Program-made: the position numbers and the translations under genes
Notes under the pieces: model-generated
Database searches by the model: none
Told to the model about the DNA's origin: nothing
What the model saw: the letters and a program-made list of their open reading frames with translations, nothing else
Assembly (NCBI GenBank): GCA_013146195.2
Contig: CM028383.1
Coordinates: forward strand, 12,279,311 to 12,343,310
DNA: 64,000 nt
Direction: 5' to 3'
Origin: Codonopsis lanceolata
Taxonomy: Eukaryota > Streptophyta > Magnoliopsida > Asterales > Campanulaceae
In this document: piece after piece, positions 48,188-60,879 of the stretch
Numbering within the stretch: position 1 is the stretch's first letter
How the letters are laid out: each line of letters opens with the position of its first letter

Positions 48188-49758
48188 GAGCCCCTCAACG
48201 ATGGAGTCTACGGGTAACCCAAGGCTTACTGAGTAGACGAATATCGTTGATAAACAATAGACTCTCCAATTTCGTTCATTTTAAAACGGGAGAGAAATGT
48301 AATTGGTAGCAGTTATAATGCACAGTTTATCATGCTATCCAAACTCCATAACCTAGACATTTTTAGTCGGTTATAAAAGTTTATCGTAGTTTTTAAGCAG
48401 ATATGAATTTGAAGTGCTCTGATGGTCGGACCTACTAATGTAGGCTGCCTACGTATTCCTTATTAAAGGAAATCAGACCAAACGTAGTTCAGGCAAAAAA
48501 CCTAAACTACAACCAAGTGAGGATGTCATGCACTTCGGGTCAAGCCCGATCGAGAACACAACAGGAAAAAGATTTTTGTGTTTTTCGAAAAAGCCGTATA
48601 CAACAGTCGAGAACGGCCGTCAAATACGGTATGAAGATTTGAATATTTTTCGGGAACCACGTTTCAACCGGTCAATACCTTGTCATTGAAACATGTTAAG
48701 AAGAGTTTTCAAAATTGTGTCTGGCTGGTCAATACCTTGTTTCCAAACATAACCAGAAAACTTTCAATTTTTTAGAAAACTACACTCGACCGATAAAAAT
48801 CCGTCGTCGAGCACGACAAAGAAAACATTCTTAAAGTATTTTCGAAAATTGGGAAGAAAACATTCTTTCTCCTTTCCTTTTTTCTCGCTCTCTCTATTTT
48901 TTTTTCTTTTGAAATATTCCTCTTTTTTTGTATTTTTGAATATTCCTCTTTTTTTTGTGTATTTTTGAATATTCCTCTTCTTCTTTTTTTGAATATTCCT
49001 CTTTTTTTGTTTTTTTTAAATCAAAACTCATTTTGAAACAGAGTTTTTCTTTTATTCGAAAAAAAAGTAAAACTTTTTTTTCTTTTCTTTTTTTCAAAAA
49101 AAACAAACTTTCCTTAAAAGGAAATTATTCCAGCCGGGTAAGAATCTCGACGACTAACCTTTTGCGCCTGTGGTGTCATGGATTTGGCTCATCTTGGCAT
49201 TTCTGCCACTCTCGCTGGGGAATTTGTTATTATCTTTTTTTTTCTTTTTTTTTCATCCTTTTTTTCTTCTTTCTTCTTTTTTTTTCTTCTTTCTTCTACT
49301 TTTTTTTCTTTTCTTTTTTCTTCTTTTTTTTCCTTTTCTTTTTTCATCTTTTTCTTTTCTTTTCTTTTTTTATGTCACTTGCAAAAAATTTATATATTGA
49401 CTTTGTGGCTAACCCGCTGGGGATATAATTTTCATTTGTCCTCTGATGGATGGTCGTCAATTTTTGGTTAACAAGATTAACTTCGTTAACTCTTCGTTAT
49501 GTTCAGGGACCATTTTGGAAACTTTGAAACCTGAGGACTAAAGCGTCCCGGTTTCAAACTTTGGAGGGGGAAAGGGAAAAATTCCCTTTTCATCCCTTTA
49601 TCATGGACGGGAGTGAGGGAGAGAAGCTCACTGCTTCTCCTTCTTTTCTTCCTTCTTTCTTTTCTTTCCGCCATTGCTGCTACTGTCTATTTTTTTTTTA
49701 TCTATTTTCGCTCATTTTCTCAATTTTCTTTCGCCAATTTCAGTGTTTTGTTTAGCAG
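48188..49758. other. Non-coding 3' region of the Tat element, upstream of the PMD gene
   Basis: After the purine tract there is a nested inverted repeat at 48450-48487 (CTACGT/ACGTAG around TTCCTT/AAGGAA). Two similar phrases GGTCAATACCTTG lie at 48679 and 48739. A local tandem repeat of GAATATTCCTCTTTTTT units spans about 48912-49010, then long T/C-rich tracts reach 49700. ORFs predicted here are low-complexity and not believable. The region could serve as promoter and leader of the plus-strand PMD gene. Confidence 0.5.
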
Positions 49759-52700
49759 ATGGCATCTTCTTCTCGATCCAGGAAGGGGAAGGCACCCATG
49801 CACCCAGAATCTAACCAGAGGAGGAGAGAGCCTCCTCGCGTGGTTCGGAATAAGCTCAACTACCGGTACTCTAATGATGACTGTGGCAACATTTTACGAG
49901 ATCAGAACACTCACGTGTCCAATCTTCCTCCCACGACTATAAGATTCTTTCTTTTTTTGAGATTTTCCCGGCTATATTTCAGATCTGCTAAATTTCTGCA
50001 CTGTTTGGAACTTTTGGAGCACTCCTGACTTTATTAGTAATGCATATGCATGTCATATTTATGCCTAAATGATGTAATTAAATGATGATGCATGAAATTT
50101 ATATGATTTATTTTTGCGATGCATGATTTGAACTAGTGGTCACTATTTGACCCTACTATGCATGATTTATATTCTAAATGCAAATGAGACTATATGATGT
50201 ATGTTTTACACTAAAACATATTTTTGCATGCAATAGAATTACGAGACGGACTTTTCGGAATACAATTTAAATTTTTCCGAAACGCATTTTCGGGCATATT
50301 TTCGGATAAAATCAGGACAAAACAGATATTTTTCATGCCCTTGGATTCATTTTTCAAGCATGCAACTGCTGCAGGGACATAGTAAATGCCACAAAGATAT
50401 TTATTTTGATGATTGGGGGCACTTTATTTCCTTTTTTAGAGTACCCCTATGGCAGCTTATTGGATAATGAAATGCACATAATGGATGCATGAATTACTCT
50501 ATTCGATGCAGATGCAACACAGAACAACTATAAGATGATGCATGAATATTTTCATACTTTATTATGCATGTGGTAAATACAATCTAACATGCACTTTTAT
50601 GATGTTTAGGATGCAAAAATAACTATTTAAATGCAAAACATATTTCATAAAAATTTTGTTTGTTTGTTTATTATATATATTATTTCTTTTTCAACTATTT
50701 TTTTTTGTTTGTTTTTTTTTTTTGAATATTTGTTGTAAAAATGTAAAAAAATACAGTATGTATGTACAGCATATAGACTCCCCTTTTTTTCGCGTAAAAG
50801 AATGACATTTAATGAAAATAAATGTTTATTCACATGTGAATCTATGTACATGTATAAAAAATGGTATGTGTTTACTTAAAAATTATTATCATTATGTTTT
50901 TTTTACTATATGAACAAGTTTTTTTTTTTTAGCATGCTACGATTTTAAAATTTATGAAGTATAATGCATGCAACATGTTCATCATTTATTTATACTTATT
51001 TATTGAAAAACTGTACAGAGAAGAAAAATAAGGATAGGGGACTTACCTTTTCTCCTCTTTCTCTTTTTTTTTTTTTAGATTCGCAGGGAATTCCAGAGGG
51101 CGCGGGCATCATGTGCTAATGTTGCTGAGATCTACGCCATGTTGCCCGAGGCGGCGCAGCTATTGGTGGAGGAGTCCGGCTTTAGCATCTTCATGTATTC
51201 CTTCACCCACTTTACCAGCTTCTTGCCCATTTTTGATGTGCTCAGGGACTTCTGCTGGGACACGACCCATACTTTCCACTTCAGCTGGGGGGAGGCAACC
51301 ATGACCCCGTGCGACTTTGCCGCGATCACGGGCATTCCTACCAGCATAGGGGAGACCCTGGCCCCTGATTTCACTCTCCGTCGGCGTAGGGAGGAGGTGG
51401 TGGACCTCCTAGGTTTCGAGCCGGAGTTCAAATCGACGGATGAGATTTTTATTGGCAGCGTAAGGACATGGCTTCTTGGTAATGCCGGGTGGGTGCCGGC
51501 TGATGATGTTGCTGCCGTAACTCGAGTGGCAAGAGCGTTTCTATTTTTCTTTCTTGGCACATCGCTCTTTGCCAACTCCGTCACCACGAGAGTTTACGTC
51601 CCGGCATGTCTGGCGGATTTTGATCGGATCCCTTCATATGATGGGACAGGCGGGCAGAGTATGCTTCTATGGATAGGGCCAGCCGAAATGACTCGCCGAC
51701 TCTGAATGGGTTTGCCCCAGCGTGGGAGGTACATGTCTTTTCCTGCTTTTTTCTCTCTTTTTTTTTTTATGTATATATATATTTTTTTGCTCTTTTATAT
51801 ATATATATTTTTTTTTTCTTTTTTTTTGATAACATATATTTTTTCTTTTTTTTGCAAGTCTGGGCCAGTTCATTTTTCACATTTTCGTCGGGTCGTCTCG
51901 TTCGACAAGTTTACTAGCCTCCGTACCTGTCCCAGTACGTTGATAGTAACAGGGTGGATCCGACCGAGGACAATGGTTGTAGTGAGAAGGAAAGAGTGCT
52001 GGAGCGAGTTATTAGCTCGAGTCCTGGTATGATGCACTTCCTTCCTTGGGAGGGCCTGGAGGGTCATTATTCTGTTACTTTGATATTCAGCCGCTGCCGG
52101 ATATTGATGGTTTCCATCATGGTAGACTCTTTATATATGGGCGAGCGAGTGAACCGTCAGCATCAGTCTTTTCAAGTAGCTCCAGTGGTGCCTCCTCGGC
52201 CTCCTTTCTGGGTGATAGAGCCCGACCGACTGCCCAGCAGGTATCAGTACTTGGCGAAATACCTCATGCCAGTCACAGATTATCCAGTGATGGCATACGA
52301 GGATTTCCTGAGATTAGTGCTGCATCCCCTTCCTCCTGCTCCTGTCGCGCCCAGACGGCATTCTGATGCTTCTGCCAGGCCAGGGCCATCTTCTTCATTT
52401 CTCGACGAGAACCTGATGGTTACAGAACCTGATGATGTCTTCTCTACTTTCCAGTATGAGTGGGGTGGTGGCTTGGTAGAGCAGATTCTTCCTGATGTCG
52501 AGATTCCGGAGGAGCATCGTGTCCCGGAGCAGGCTCGTTCGGTATACACATCCACCTTTTTTCTTTTCTATACTTTTATTACACTTTTTTTTTATTTGAG
52601 ACTAACACATTTCTCTTTTTCTTTTTATATTTTTTTTTTGTAGGTGAACGTGTCTACTTATAAGAAACTGTTGCGGGGCTTTTCAAGGCATCGACAAAGC

Positions 52701-53457
52701 GTATCAGCCGATGATTTTCTTGCGAGAGGGAGCGGCCAACATGCGAACGTCGAGATGACGACGACGATGATGATGATGATGATATTGGGTCGAGCCGCAA
52801 CCGGGGCAGAGGTCAAGGATTCAGAACCTGTGGCACAATGGGTCCCAGGGTCATGGGTGGTGGCTTTAACAGAAGCCAGTCGTCCCGAGCACATTGACAT
52901 TGGATTCCTGCAAATATTAGTATCTTTTTTTTTTTATGTATCATTTTTTTTAGAAGAAACCTGTACAAACATTATGGTATAATGCAATATAATGTAAATG
53001 ATGCAGTATGTTACACATGCAAAAATAAATTCACACAAAATATAAAACTATACCAGACATCTAAAGGGTAATGGCACGCTGTACTTTTAAGAAAGGGATT
53101 TATGAGAATACACCTTTTGATCGGAGCGGGCTTTTCAGGTGATATCGGAACGGGAAAATGGATACATTTCTTATCATTTCGGTGCCCTGTGGCTATTGAG
53201 CCCGTGCTCGTAGCCACCTTTCATAGCCTTTCTTTTCTTTTCGCGATCAGATGCAGGAACAGCGGAGTGTCGGATCATCAAACCAGATCTGGCAAAGACA
53301 TAGCTATCCGAATAATGGTGATGCCTTGGACGATGAAGAGGAGACACATCCGGTGACTCTCATCTTGACGAGTCTAGGGCTTCTTACGCACCTCGCGAGA
53401 AGGAGTATATGGGCCACTCGGTGGGCCCAGTAATCGATAGACCGCTCGGGGGCTAAG
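49759..53457 (+). pseudogene. Plant mobile domain (PMD) gene carried antisense in the Tat element, apparently spliced
   Basis: Exon 1 starts at the ATG at 49759 (MASSSRSRKGKAP) and ends near 49915. Exon 2, 51079-51728, follows a T-rich tract ending AG. It carries the PMD core: AEIYAMLPEAAQLL, then DTTHTFHFSWGEATMTPCDF and AAITGIP, the signature of this family. Exon 3, 51859-52541, holds LYMGERVNRQ and a Pro-rich segment. Exon 4 begins at 52644 after TTTGTAG and exon 5 at 53251 after a CAG, reaching a stop near 53455. Each intron has a T-rich 3' end. At least two frame breaks (near 51660 and 53355) suggest decay. PMD proteins are host regulators related to MAIN/MAIL1 and are often carried by transposons. 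Exon borders are predictions. Confidence 0.6.
49930..51060 (+). other. Predicted long intron of the PMD gene, rich in ATGCATG
   Basis: AT-rich with T runs. ATGCATG or GCATGC words occur at least eight times between 50040 and 50640. No ORF content was recognised. Confidence 0.45.
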
Positions 53458-53780
53458 GCTGCAAGAAAAGGAATTGTTTCTAGGGAACAACAAAGGGGGG
53501 TATAGGCAGTATATAGATATGTACAATGCCACTAATGTATAATATAGACGTCTTAATAAATATTCCTAAGTTGCACCTTAGGACCTGTAAAATTATATTT
53601 TAGTATTTTAATATAAGCTGCTTTGTCATGGTTTTTCTCTTCTGTCAGTCGAGCCTCTGATGTGCTGAAGACTGGAGCTAGTACGCTGAGGGCTTCAAAT
53701 GATGCCTTCCTTCTCCTTCTTATCTCCTTATTAATTTTTTCTTATTATTTATTATTTATTTTTTTTGTGCCCTAATTTTT

Positions 53781-53900
53781 GCCTAGGCTGCCCTTTCGGG
53801 TTTTCAGCCTAGCGAGCCCTTATTTCTCCTTTTATTTTCATTCTTTTTATATGCACTAACTTTTGCCTAGGCCGCTCTTTCGGGTTTTCAGCCTAGCGGG
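53781..53900 (-). other. Two copies of a conserved hairpin with GAAA tetraloop
   Basis: Copies at 53781-53816 and 53865-53900. On the minus strand (the element sense) the first folds as outer stem CTAGGCTG with CAGCCTAG, a four-A bulge on the 5' side, inner stem CCC with GGG and loop GAAA. The second keeps the same plan with one U-G pair in the outer stem and one mismatch in the inner stem. Related copies occur at 63544-63762 in another element. It lies between the 3' ends of the PMD gene and pol. Probably an RNA structure; role unknown. Confidence 0.6.
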
Positions 53901-54023
53901 CTGGAGAGGGAAGCATTTGCTGGATAGAATGCCTCAGGCATAGTACCTTTTGAGTTTGTCGAGGTTGAAGGGCTGGACAAGATCTTCCCCATCCTGGTTC
54001 ATGAGAAGCACGACACCTCCTAA

Positions 54024-54988
54024 TCAGATCTCCTTAAAAATGTACGGTCCCATCCAGGGAGACTTCCACTTTCCCCTAGTATCAACATAACTAGGGGGTT
54101 TCTCTCGAAGCACGAGATCTCCAACTTGGATATCACGGTCTTTGACTTTTTTATTGAAAGCTCGGGCGATGCGCCTTTGATATGCCCGAGTATGCTCCAA
54201 GGCTAACAGGCGTCGTTCATCAATTAGGGCCAGATCTTCGTATCGCCCTTTGACCCAGTCAACTTCTGCTATATCAGCTTCCATCATCACTCTTAATGAT
54301 GAAATTTCCACTTCTACTGGTAATACCGCTTCCATGCCATATGCCAGGGAGTAAGGGGTAGCCCCAAGTGCATATCGACGTGCGGTAGCCCTGAAATTTG
54401 GTGGCAATTTTATGGCTAAATGCGTTCTGTGTCACCCATTTTTCTGATGATGTTCTCGAGAGTTTTATTGGCTGCTTCAATGGCACCATTGGCTTGAGGC
54501 CGGTAGGGGGAGGATTTGTGTCTTTGGATCTTGAATTTGTCGAGTAGACGATTCACATCCCCTTCAAAATAAGAGCTATTGTCGGAGATTATTTCGAAAG
54601 GTACCCCATAACGATATATAATATTGGCCCGGATAAATTCGGACACCTTTTGGGCATTCAGGATCTTGTAGGAAGAGGCTTCCACCCACTTTGTGAAGTA
54701 ATCGACGGCTACCAGGACGTATTCATGGCCATTAGATCCCTTCGGGTGAATTTGGCCTATGACGTCGATACCCCATGTTGAGAAGGGCCAAGGGGCTGTC
54801 GAGTTGTATAGGATGTGTGGGGGCACATGTTGTAGATTGGCAAAGCGTTGACATTTGTCGCAATGTCGCACCCACCGGATACAATCTGTTTTGAGCGTAC
54901 TCCAATAGTATCCCTGTCGGATGACTTTCTTCGATAGCATATGGCCGTTCATGTGGGGCCCACAGGTACCACCATGTAATTGATCCAT
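54024..54988 (-). pseudogene. Tat integrase, one stop
   Basis: Zinc domain: HGGTCGPHMNGHMLSKKV then CDKCQRF. Core: WGIDVIGQI (first Asp), ISDNSSYFEG (second Asp; relatives have DNG) and GAIEAANKTLENI (Glu). After a stop near 54416 the frame resumes with GATPYSLAYGMEAVLPVE, the KVKDRDIQVGDLVLR region and KWKSPWMGPYIFKEI, ending at 54024. Segments 54416-54988 and 54024-54407 are in different frames. Confidence 0.85.
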
Positions 54989-56134
54989 AATTTGCTCAGC
55001 TTTGGCCTGATTGACACATAGTAAGTTGAGGCCTTGATAATGCCTCTTATACAGGCTGCCACCGCTGAGTACAAATTGGGAGGCCCATCTTCGCAGGGAA
55101 ACTCTTCCCTTTTTGTTTAAGTCAGGAGGATAAAGACCTTTCTGGAGCAGATTTAAGATATAGGCATACCAGGGCTCATAATCTGCTTCAGGGGCTGCAT
55201 TAATTTTAAAACAGTATGTCAGAGTGACCTTCTTGCTGACTATAAATGGCTGAACTTTAGTTTATGCGGGAATCTGGACCAATGATGCCAGAGTGGCCAG
55301 GGCATCAGCGAATTGATTCCTACCTCGTGGCAAATAGTGGAACGAGATAGAACCAAATCAGGCGGCGACTGTTATTAACTTGGCATGATAGAGCTGCAGC
55401 CGAGGATCCTGGGCTTTCCATCTTCCTTCGACTTGGTTAATGATTAGGGCAGAGTCTCTATAGACTTCGAGATCTTTAGCTCCCCTTTGGAGGGCTTCTT
55501 CTAGGCCAGCAATACATGTTTCATATACCGCCGTATTATTTGAACAATTGAACTCCAACCTTATAGCCAGCGGAGTATGAGAGTCAGCCGGATCAATTAA
55601 CAAGATTCCTATGCTGAAACCTCTTTTGTTTGCGGCTTCATCAAAGAACATCGGCCAACAGGTGTCATGGTCAGTGATTTCCACGACACCTTCATCTGGG
55701 AAACCAGGCTCTGTCGCATCTTCGGCCTTCAAAGGTAGATCGGCTAAGTGGTCTGCAATGACGCTCCCTTTGATAGACTTGAGTGTGACATAAGTTATGT
55801 CAAACTCGTTGAGAAGAAAGGACCATTTGGCTAGTCAGCTGGACAGTGATGGTTTACCGAAGATGTATTTGATGGGGTCCATCCTGGATATGAGCTTGAT
55901 GGACCTTCCTTGGAGATAGGTTTTGAGCCTTTGAGTGGCCCAGACTAGGCCGGTGCACTTTTTTTCTCCAAATGAATAATTTAGCTCGCTTCCCTGTAGC
56001 TTCCTACTTATGAAATATATGGCATTTTCAATGTAGGAATCTTCTTTTTCTTGGGCGAGTATAGCCCCTACTGATGTGTCTTTGACGGTTAAGTATATGA
56101 GGAGAGGTTTATGTGTATGGGGTGGAGCTAGCAC
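54989..56134 (-). pseudogene. Tat RNase H and second (archaeal-type) RNase H, broken
   Basis: The first RNase H, 55835-56134, shows PLLIYLTVKDTSVGAIL and KCTGLVWATQRLKTYL and ends at a stop. The usual Asp motif reads LTVKD. The second, 55358-55732, reads CWPMFFDEAANKRGFSIGI, NNTAVYETCIAGLEEAL and LEVYRDSALIINQVEG, the layout of the archaeal-type RNase H found in Tat elements. The first Asp of relatives (FDGA) appears as FDEA. The linker to integrase is open in pieces only. Confidence 0.8.
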
Positions 56135-56286
56135 AGGGGGATTGGTAAAGTAGGCCTTTATTTTTTTTGAAGGCTAGGCACTTCAAGGTCCCGCACTTGG
56201 TTGGTATTCTTTTTAGAGTTTAAAGAGGGGCTCATTGCTGTGGTGGTCACCGTCTCGATGAAACAACCGATGTATCAGCAACCGGC

Positions 56287-56865
56287 CTAGAAGCCTTTGA
56301 CTCGGTGGGAGTTTTGGCGTGGCATTTCTAGGATGGCTTTGATCTTTGCCGGCTCGATCTCGATGCCTTGCTTAGTTACTAAGAATCCCAGGACCTTGCC
56401 TCTGGTAACCCCGAATGTGCATTTGGTGGGGTTAAGCTTCATCTGGTGCTTCCTTAGTCTCTCGAAGAACTTCCGAAGATCTTTGACGTGAGCACCATTG
56501 GCGTCGCTGGAACGCACGATCATATCATCAACATAGACCTCCATCTCTTTATGGATCATGTCGGAAGAGGGTGGTGGCGGCCCTCCGTAAGTGGATCCAG
56601 GATTCTTTAATCCGAATGGCATGACAAGTAACAATAAGTCCCCCTGTGAGTAGTGAATGAGGTCTTCTCCCGGTCTTCGCGCCATTTTGATTTGATTGTA
56701 GCCCAAAGATGCCGTCGAAGAAAGATCGGACTTTGTGAAGTCTGCGACGGCATCTACCACAATATCAATGATGGGCAGGGGGAAGTCGTCTTTGGGTGAC
56801 GCCTTGTTGAGGTCGCAAAAGTCTACACAGATTCGGACTTTCCCGTTGGGCTTGGGAACGGTCAC
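56287..56865 (-). pseudogene. Tat reverse transcriptase
   Basis: About 190 residues: VPKPNGKVRICVDFCDLNKAS, then DDFPLPIIDIVVDAVA, LGYNQIKMA, VMPFGLKNPGSTY, the catalytic EVYVDDMIVRS near the middle, NPTKCTFGV and GKVLGFLVTKQGIE. The usual F-LDGYSGYNQI phrase is altered to LSSTASLGYNQI. The frame breaks after SHRVKGF, and the connection domain is missing a clean frame. YVDD is intact. Confidence 0.85.
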
Positions 56866-57070
56866 TATATTGGACAGTCAGGTCGAGTATTCAACTACCC
56901 GAATGAAGTTGATGCGCAGCTGCTTTATGATTTCTTATTTGACTTGTAGTGACCATTCGGCTTAATGCGGCGTGAAGCTGTTGATTGGGCGAGCATCCGG
57001 TATGTGGGAATCCGTGCTCGACTATACAGATCTAGGCCGGGCATATCTTCGTAGGACCAGGCAAAAATGT

Positions 57071-58072
57071 CTACGAACTCTTCGAGGAGATCAATGAGTG
57101 CTTCTGTTCCTGGTAATCGACTGACTTTGCAAGCTCAAGTAGATAATTTTTATCTTTTGGGTCCATTTTATTAAATGACGCATTATCATAATTATTATTA
57201 TTTAATGTGTCTTTTAAAGTAGGTGACACTAAGGAATAAGCAAAGACATTTATATTATTATTAAAAGCATATTGTACAGGGGTTATTACATTGTTGAGGA
57301 CCTGGGGTTTGAGATCCTCAACTATAGATAACGAATTGGTAGATGACCAGTCCGTAAAGCTAGGGAAAGGAGTGGGGATAGTATATCCGAAGCGGTCTAC
57401 CAAGTCTGCGGGTGTTAGGAGCGGACCTCGTGGTGTACCACCCAGAGGCTTATTAGAAATAGACTCGAACTCAGTAGTGAGCTTTTCATATTCAGTGCCT
57501 CTGTCTATCATACCTAGAAAGCTGTCTCCTAGACCGTCATCATCTAGCAAGGCCAAAGCATAATCATCTTGGTCTATAGACCAAGTATTCTCAATAGTGA
57601 CAGCTTATATGTCGTGCTACGAGGCTCCTGTGGTAACCTGTTCCATATTATCCGAGAGAATGGACATCCTCAAAGACTTCCCAACCGGTGGCACCTTTTC
57701 CCATTCGGTCTATCCGGGGTTAGGAAACATGAGATAGGCTTCCCCTTACGTACAAAGTAACCATTTAAGGTTTTTCTATAGGGTTGAGAGGGGGATATTC
57801 ATAAGGATGCCTTTCTCTTTACGCCTTTCTTTTCCCATGTTTACGTTCCATGGGCTACTTCAATTTGGAGTAGGCGTGTATCCTAGACCGAAAGGAGGGA
57901 TACATTCCTTAAGTTCGTCTTGGACTAACCCTTGCTGATTTTTGTCGAGACCTAGACTAGCCATATAATTCATTTTCCGAAACATGTTTAAAGGGACCAT
58001 GTTTCCTAGGGAGGTGACCTTCTTTCCAATGATGTCAGTTTCTCGGCCATGTTCAATGACAATTGACCACAT
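57071..58072 (-). pseudogene. Tat protease-RT spacer with G-patch-like motif
   Basis: 57860-58072 contains MNYMASLGLDKNQQG and a downstream PPFGLGYTP, the arrangement of the G-patch-like motif often seen between protease and RT in Tat elements. 57071-57556 is an acidic stretch (FLGMIDRGTEYEKLTTEFE) leading to RT, with low-complexity Asn runs. Two stops separate these parts. The function of the motif in retrotransposons is not established. Confidence 0.6.
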
Positions 58073-58270
58073 TCAAAGATAACCTCACCGAGAAAATACC
58101 AAGATCCTCATGTTCTATCTCGAGGATTGGGATATCCTTGCTTTTCTTATTCTCCGAGGATTGGGATATCCTTGCTTTTCTTATCTTACGATCTTATCGG
58201 CGAGGAATAATTACTATGTGGTCATCGTGGATGAATTTGACACGTTGGTGTAATGAAGAGGCTACCCCCT

Positions 58271-58792
58271 TTACCCCATACCCCACGAATCCAAGGGCAT
58301 CCCAACAACAAAGCAAAGGTGGTATATCCGGTATATCCAGACTTGGAACTCAACTGACATGTTTAAGGGTCCAACGGTTAACATTAAAGTGACCACCCCC
58401 AAGACACATCGACTGGTGTTGTCATATGCCTTAACTATTTGCAAGGAAGGAGTGAGTTCTGATATTTTTATCCTCAGTTTGGATAATGTGCTGGCAGGAC
58501 ATACATTCAGTGAAGACCCATTATCTACCAGAACTCGGGGAACCCGTTTCTTCAAAACTCCCACAGTGATATGAAGAGCATCAATGTGGTTAGTTCCTTC
58601 CCTTGGCAGGTCTAGATCGGTGAACATTATTACATTCCCGAAGTGAATGTTCCTGATCATCTGACTAAGCTCATTCGGGGAGGTTTCAATTCGAACGACG
58701 GCCTGACTTAAAGACTTAGCCAGTGTATCACGGTGGGTCTTGGAAGCACATAGTAAGCCCCAGATGGAAATGTTGGCCTGAGTTTTATTCAT
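58271..58792 (-). pseudogene. Tat protease
   Basis: The active site VLVDNGSSLNVCP (DNGS in place of DTGA, as usual in Tat) lies at about residue 88. It is preceded by NHIDALHITVGVLKKRVPRV and followed by LGVVTLMLTVGPL and FVVGMPLDSW. An upstream SLSQAVVRIETSP stretch belongs to the gag-protease linker. Confidence 0.8.
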
Positions 58793-59124
58793 CTAAGTCA
58801 ATAAAGTATCTTCCACCGTTTTAGCCCCGATATCGTTACTTGATCTTTTCAGTGGTCACCTCTTTCGTGGTTTGGTGGCCTGGCCGGATTGGGTAAGGTG
58901 GCTAACATCTCCACCAACCCAAGTGGCTTTTTCAATGTTACAGGTGTTTTGGCTACCAAGGATGGTGTCCCAAGAAAGCATATTACAACTAGGCTCTTTT
59001 ATGGATAAGGGTCGAGGAATAGGAATGAGGATATATGGAAGTGGGTGTTTATTTATTTCAAACTTGGGCACACAAAGGTTTTCATCAACCTCAATCATGT
59101 TGATTTGAGGTAGAGGGTTATTGA

Positions 59125-60879
59125 TTACATTTGGTCTGGGTGGAGGTTTTCAATAACCTTATCATCTATAAGGTCTTGGATAGCATTTTTGAGGGTGTAA
59201 CATTTATCAGTGAGGTGACCACTTGAGCGATGATATTCACAGTACTGGGCATGGTTCCAAGTCCTGGGCAGGGGATTAGGTGGCTTATAGTTCTCTAATG
59301 GCTTCAACACTCGTTGTGCCATTAGCCCCTGCAGTATCACAGACTGGGGAGCTTGCAGTTCATCATAATGCCGGCTTACCCTGTTATGATTTCAAGTTTC
59401 GGCCGGCCATCATTTGCTCCCAGTATTGACAGCATCCATCGACCCATAATACCATGGAAGAGCTATAATTTAGGGTAGAAAATGGGGTTGAGGCATTCCC
59501 TACCATATTGACTGGTTGGTCGGTGCGGTTGTCTTTCCTTTGGAGTAACGGAAAGAACTAGGAGGACGTATTGGTTTTAGTTGGCGGTCAGTATATCATC
59601 ATCAATACGGGCTCCTATCTCTACTATTTCTTTGAAAGTTGGTATAGGGGAGGTACCGTATGTGTTCTAGGTAAATGGGTTGGGCGATTTTTTATGAACA
59701 TTCGGCAAGACTTCGGCGGATCAGTGCTAAAAGTCTGCAGGCTTTTCTCTTCCACATTTGCAAACTCGGCGCAAGAAGTTTCCTTTTCCTAGTTGGGTGC
59801 ACGATTCAAGGTCCCTTCTATTTTCGGACTAGTATTGTCTTTGTACCTTTCAAGGAACACCTCGGCTATCTGGTCCCGGTATTCATGGCTATTTGTCGGA
59901 CAACGTTAACCATTGTTTGGCGGCTCTATCGAGGTGAGGTGAAAATTGGAAGCCATAGCCTCAAAGCTAGCTCCCTTGATCGCATGCCGGTGGAATAAGA
60001 CTTTAAGTGGGATATAGGGCATCCAGTCCCATCAAACTTTTCTATGTCGGGCATTTTGAACTTTGAGGGCAGTATTGCTGAAGGCTACAATGTTATGGCC
60101 CGCGTAGAAAATTCCCCTTTATTGAGAAGTTTAAGCATCATGGCCTTCATATTTTCCATGTCGACCTCCATTTTGGTGGCTGGGGGAGTTGGCTTTTGGT
60201 ATATACTGGCTGGATTAGGGAAGGCTGGGTTATTTCCTGGTTGAAGGTTTTGGTGGGGATTTTGGGTTGGATATAAATATTGGGCATTATAAGGACTCTG
60301 GGTTGGATAAAGATCCTGAGTCGATGGATTTTGGACAGTATAGGGATTTTGGGTTGGTGGATTTTGGGAAGTATATGGATTCTGGGTTGGTGGGTTATTG
60401 ACAATTTCAGCCGGGCGACCAGGATCATTAGGAGATAAGTATGTGGTAACTTGGCCTGGTGGGTTAAAGCTTTTTGGGTCCATATGTGGGCTATTTAAGA
60501 GTGGGTTGATTATAGGAAAAGGGAGGTCATTTGGATTCTGGGTATTTGGGGGAAGATATGGTGGATAGGACGGATAAGGATAGATATTTGGATAGTAGGG
60601 ACTTGGTGGAGGATTGGGATTTGGGGTAGTAGTATTTGGTGGGTTAGTGTTTGGCTGAGGAGTTGGGTTTGGAGGCACCTGAGATGTGGATGCTTCTTTG
60701 GGGATTGTAGGGGAAGAGTTCACCTCACTACTAGATTTTAAACTTTGTACCAGACTAGCCATTTGACTCATCGCTGCACCCAACCTTTGGTCAAACCATT
60801 CCTGCATTGCTGGAGTCGGAACATCCCTTGGAGCCCTTGAATTTGTACCCATGGCTGACTGTTCACTTTCTGTTGTCAT
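59125..60879 (-). pseudogene. Tat gag, frameshifted
   Basis: The start at 60879 (MTTESEQSAMGTNSRAP) is the first Met of a 264-codon frame that is Pro/Asn/Gln/Tyr-rich with repeated TQNPY-type units (about residues 165-215) and ends in a MENMKAMMLKLL segment. The capsid region (59345-60084) is broken into several frames. 59125-59340 carries a zinc knuckle of the form CxxHx4Hx4C (QYCEYHRSSGHLTDKC), a variant common in Tat gag. The N-terminal repeat region lies before the conserved capsid part. Confidence 0.7.

Noticed and set aside
48894..49471. Long Phe/Ser-rich or Lys-rich ORFs
   Set aside because: They are translations of T/C-rich low-complexity DNA.
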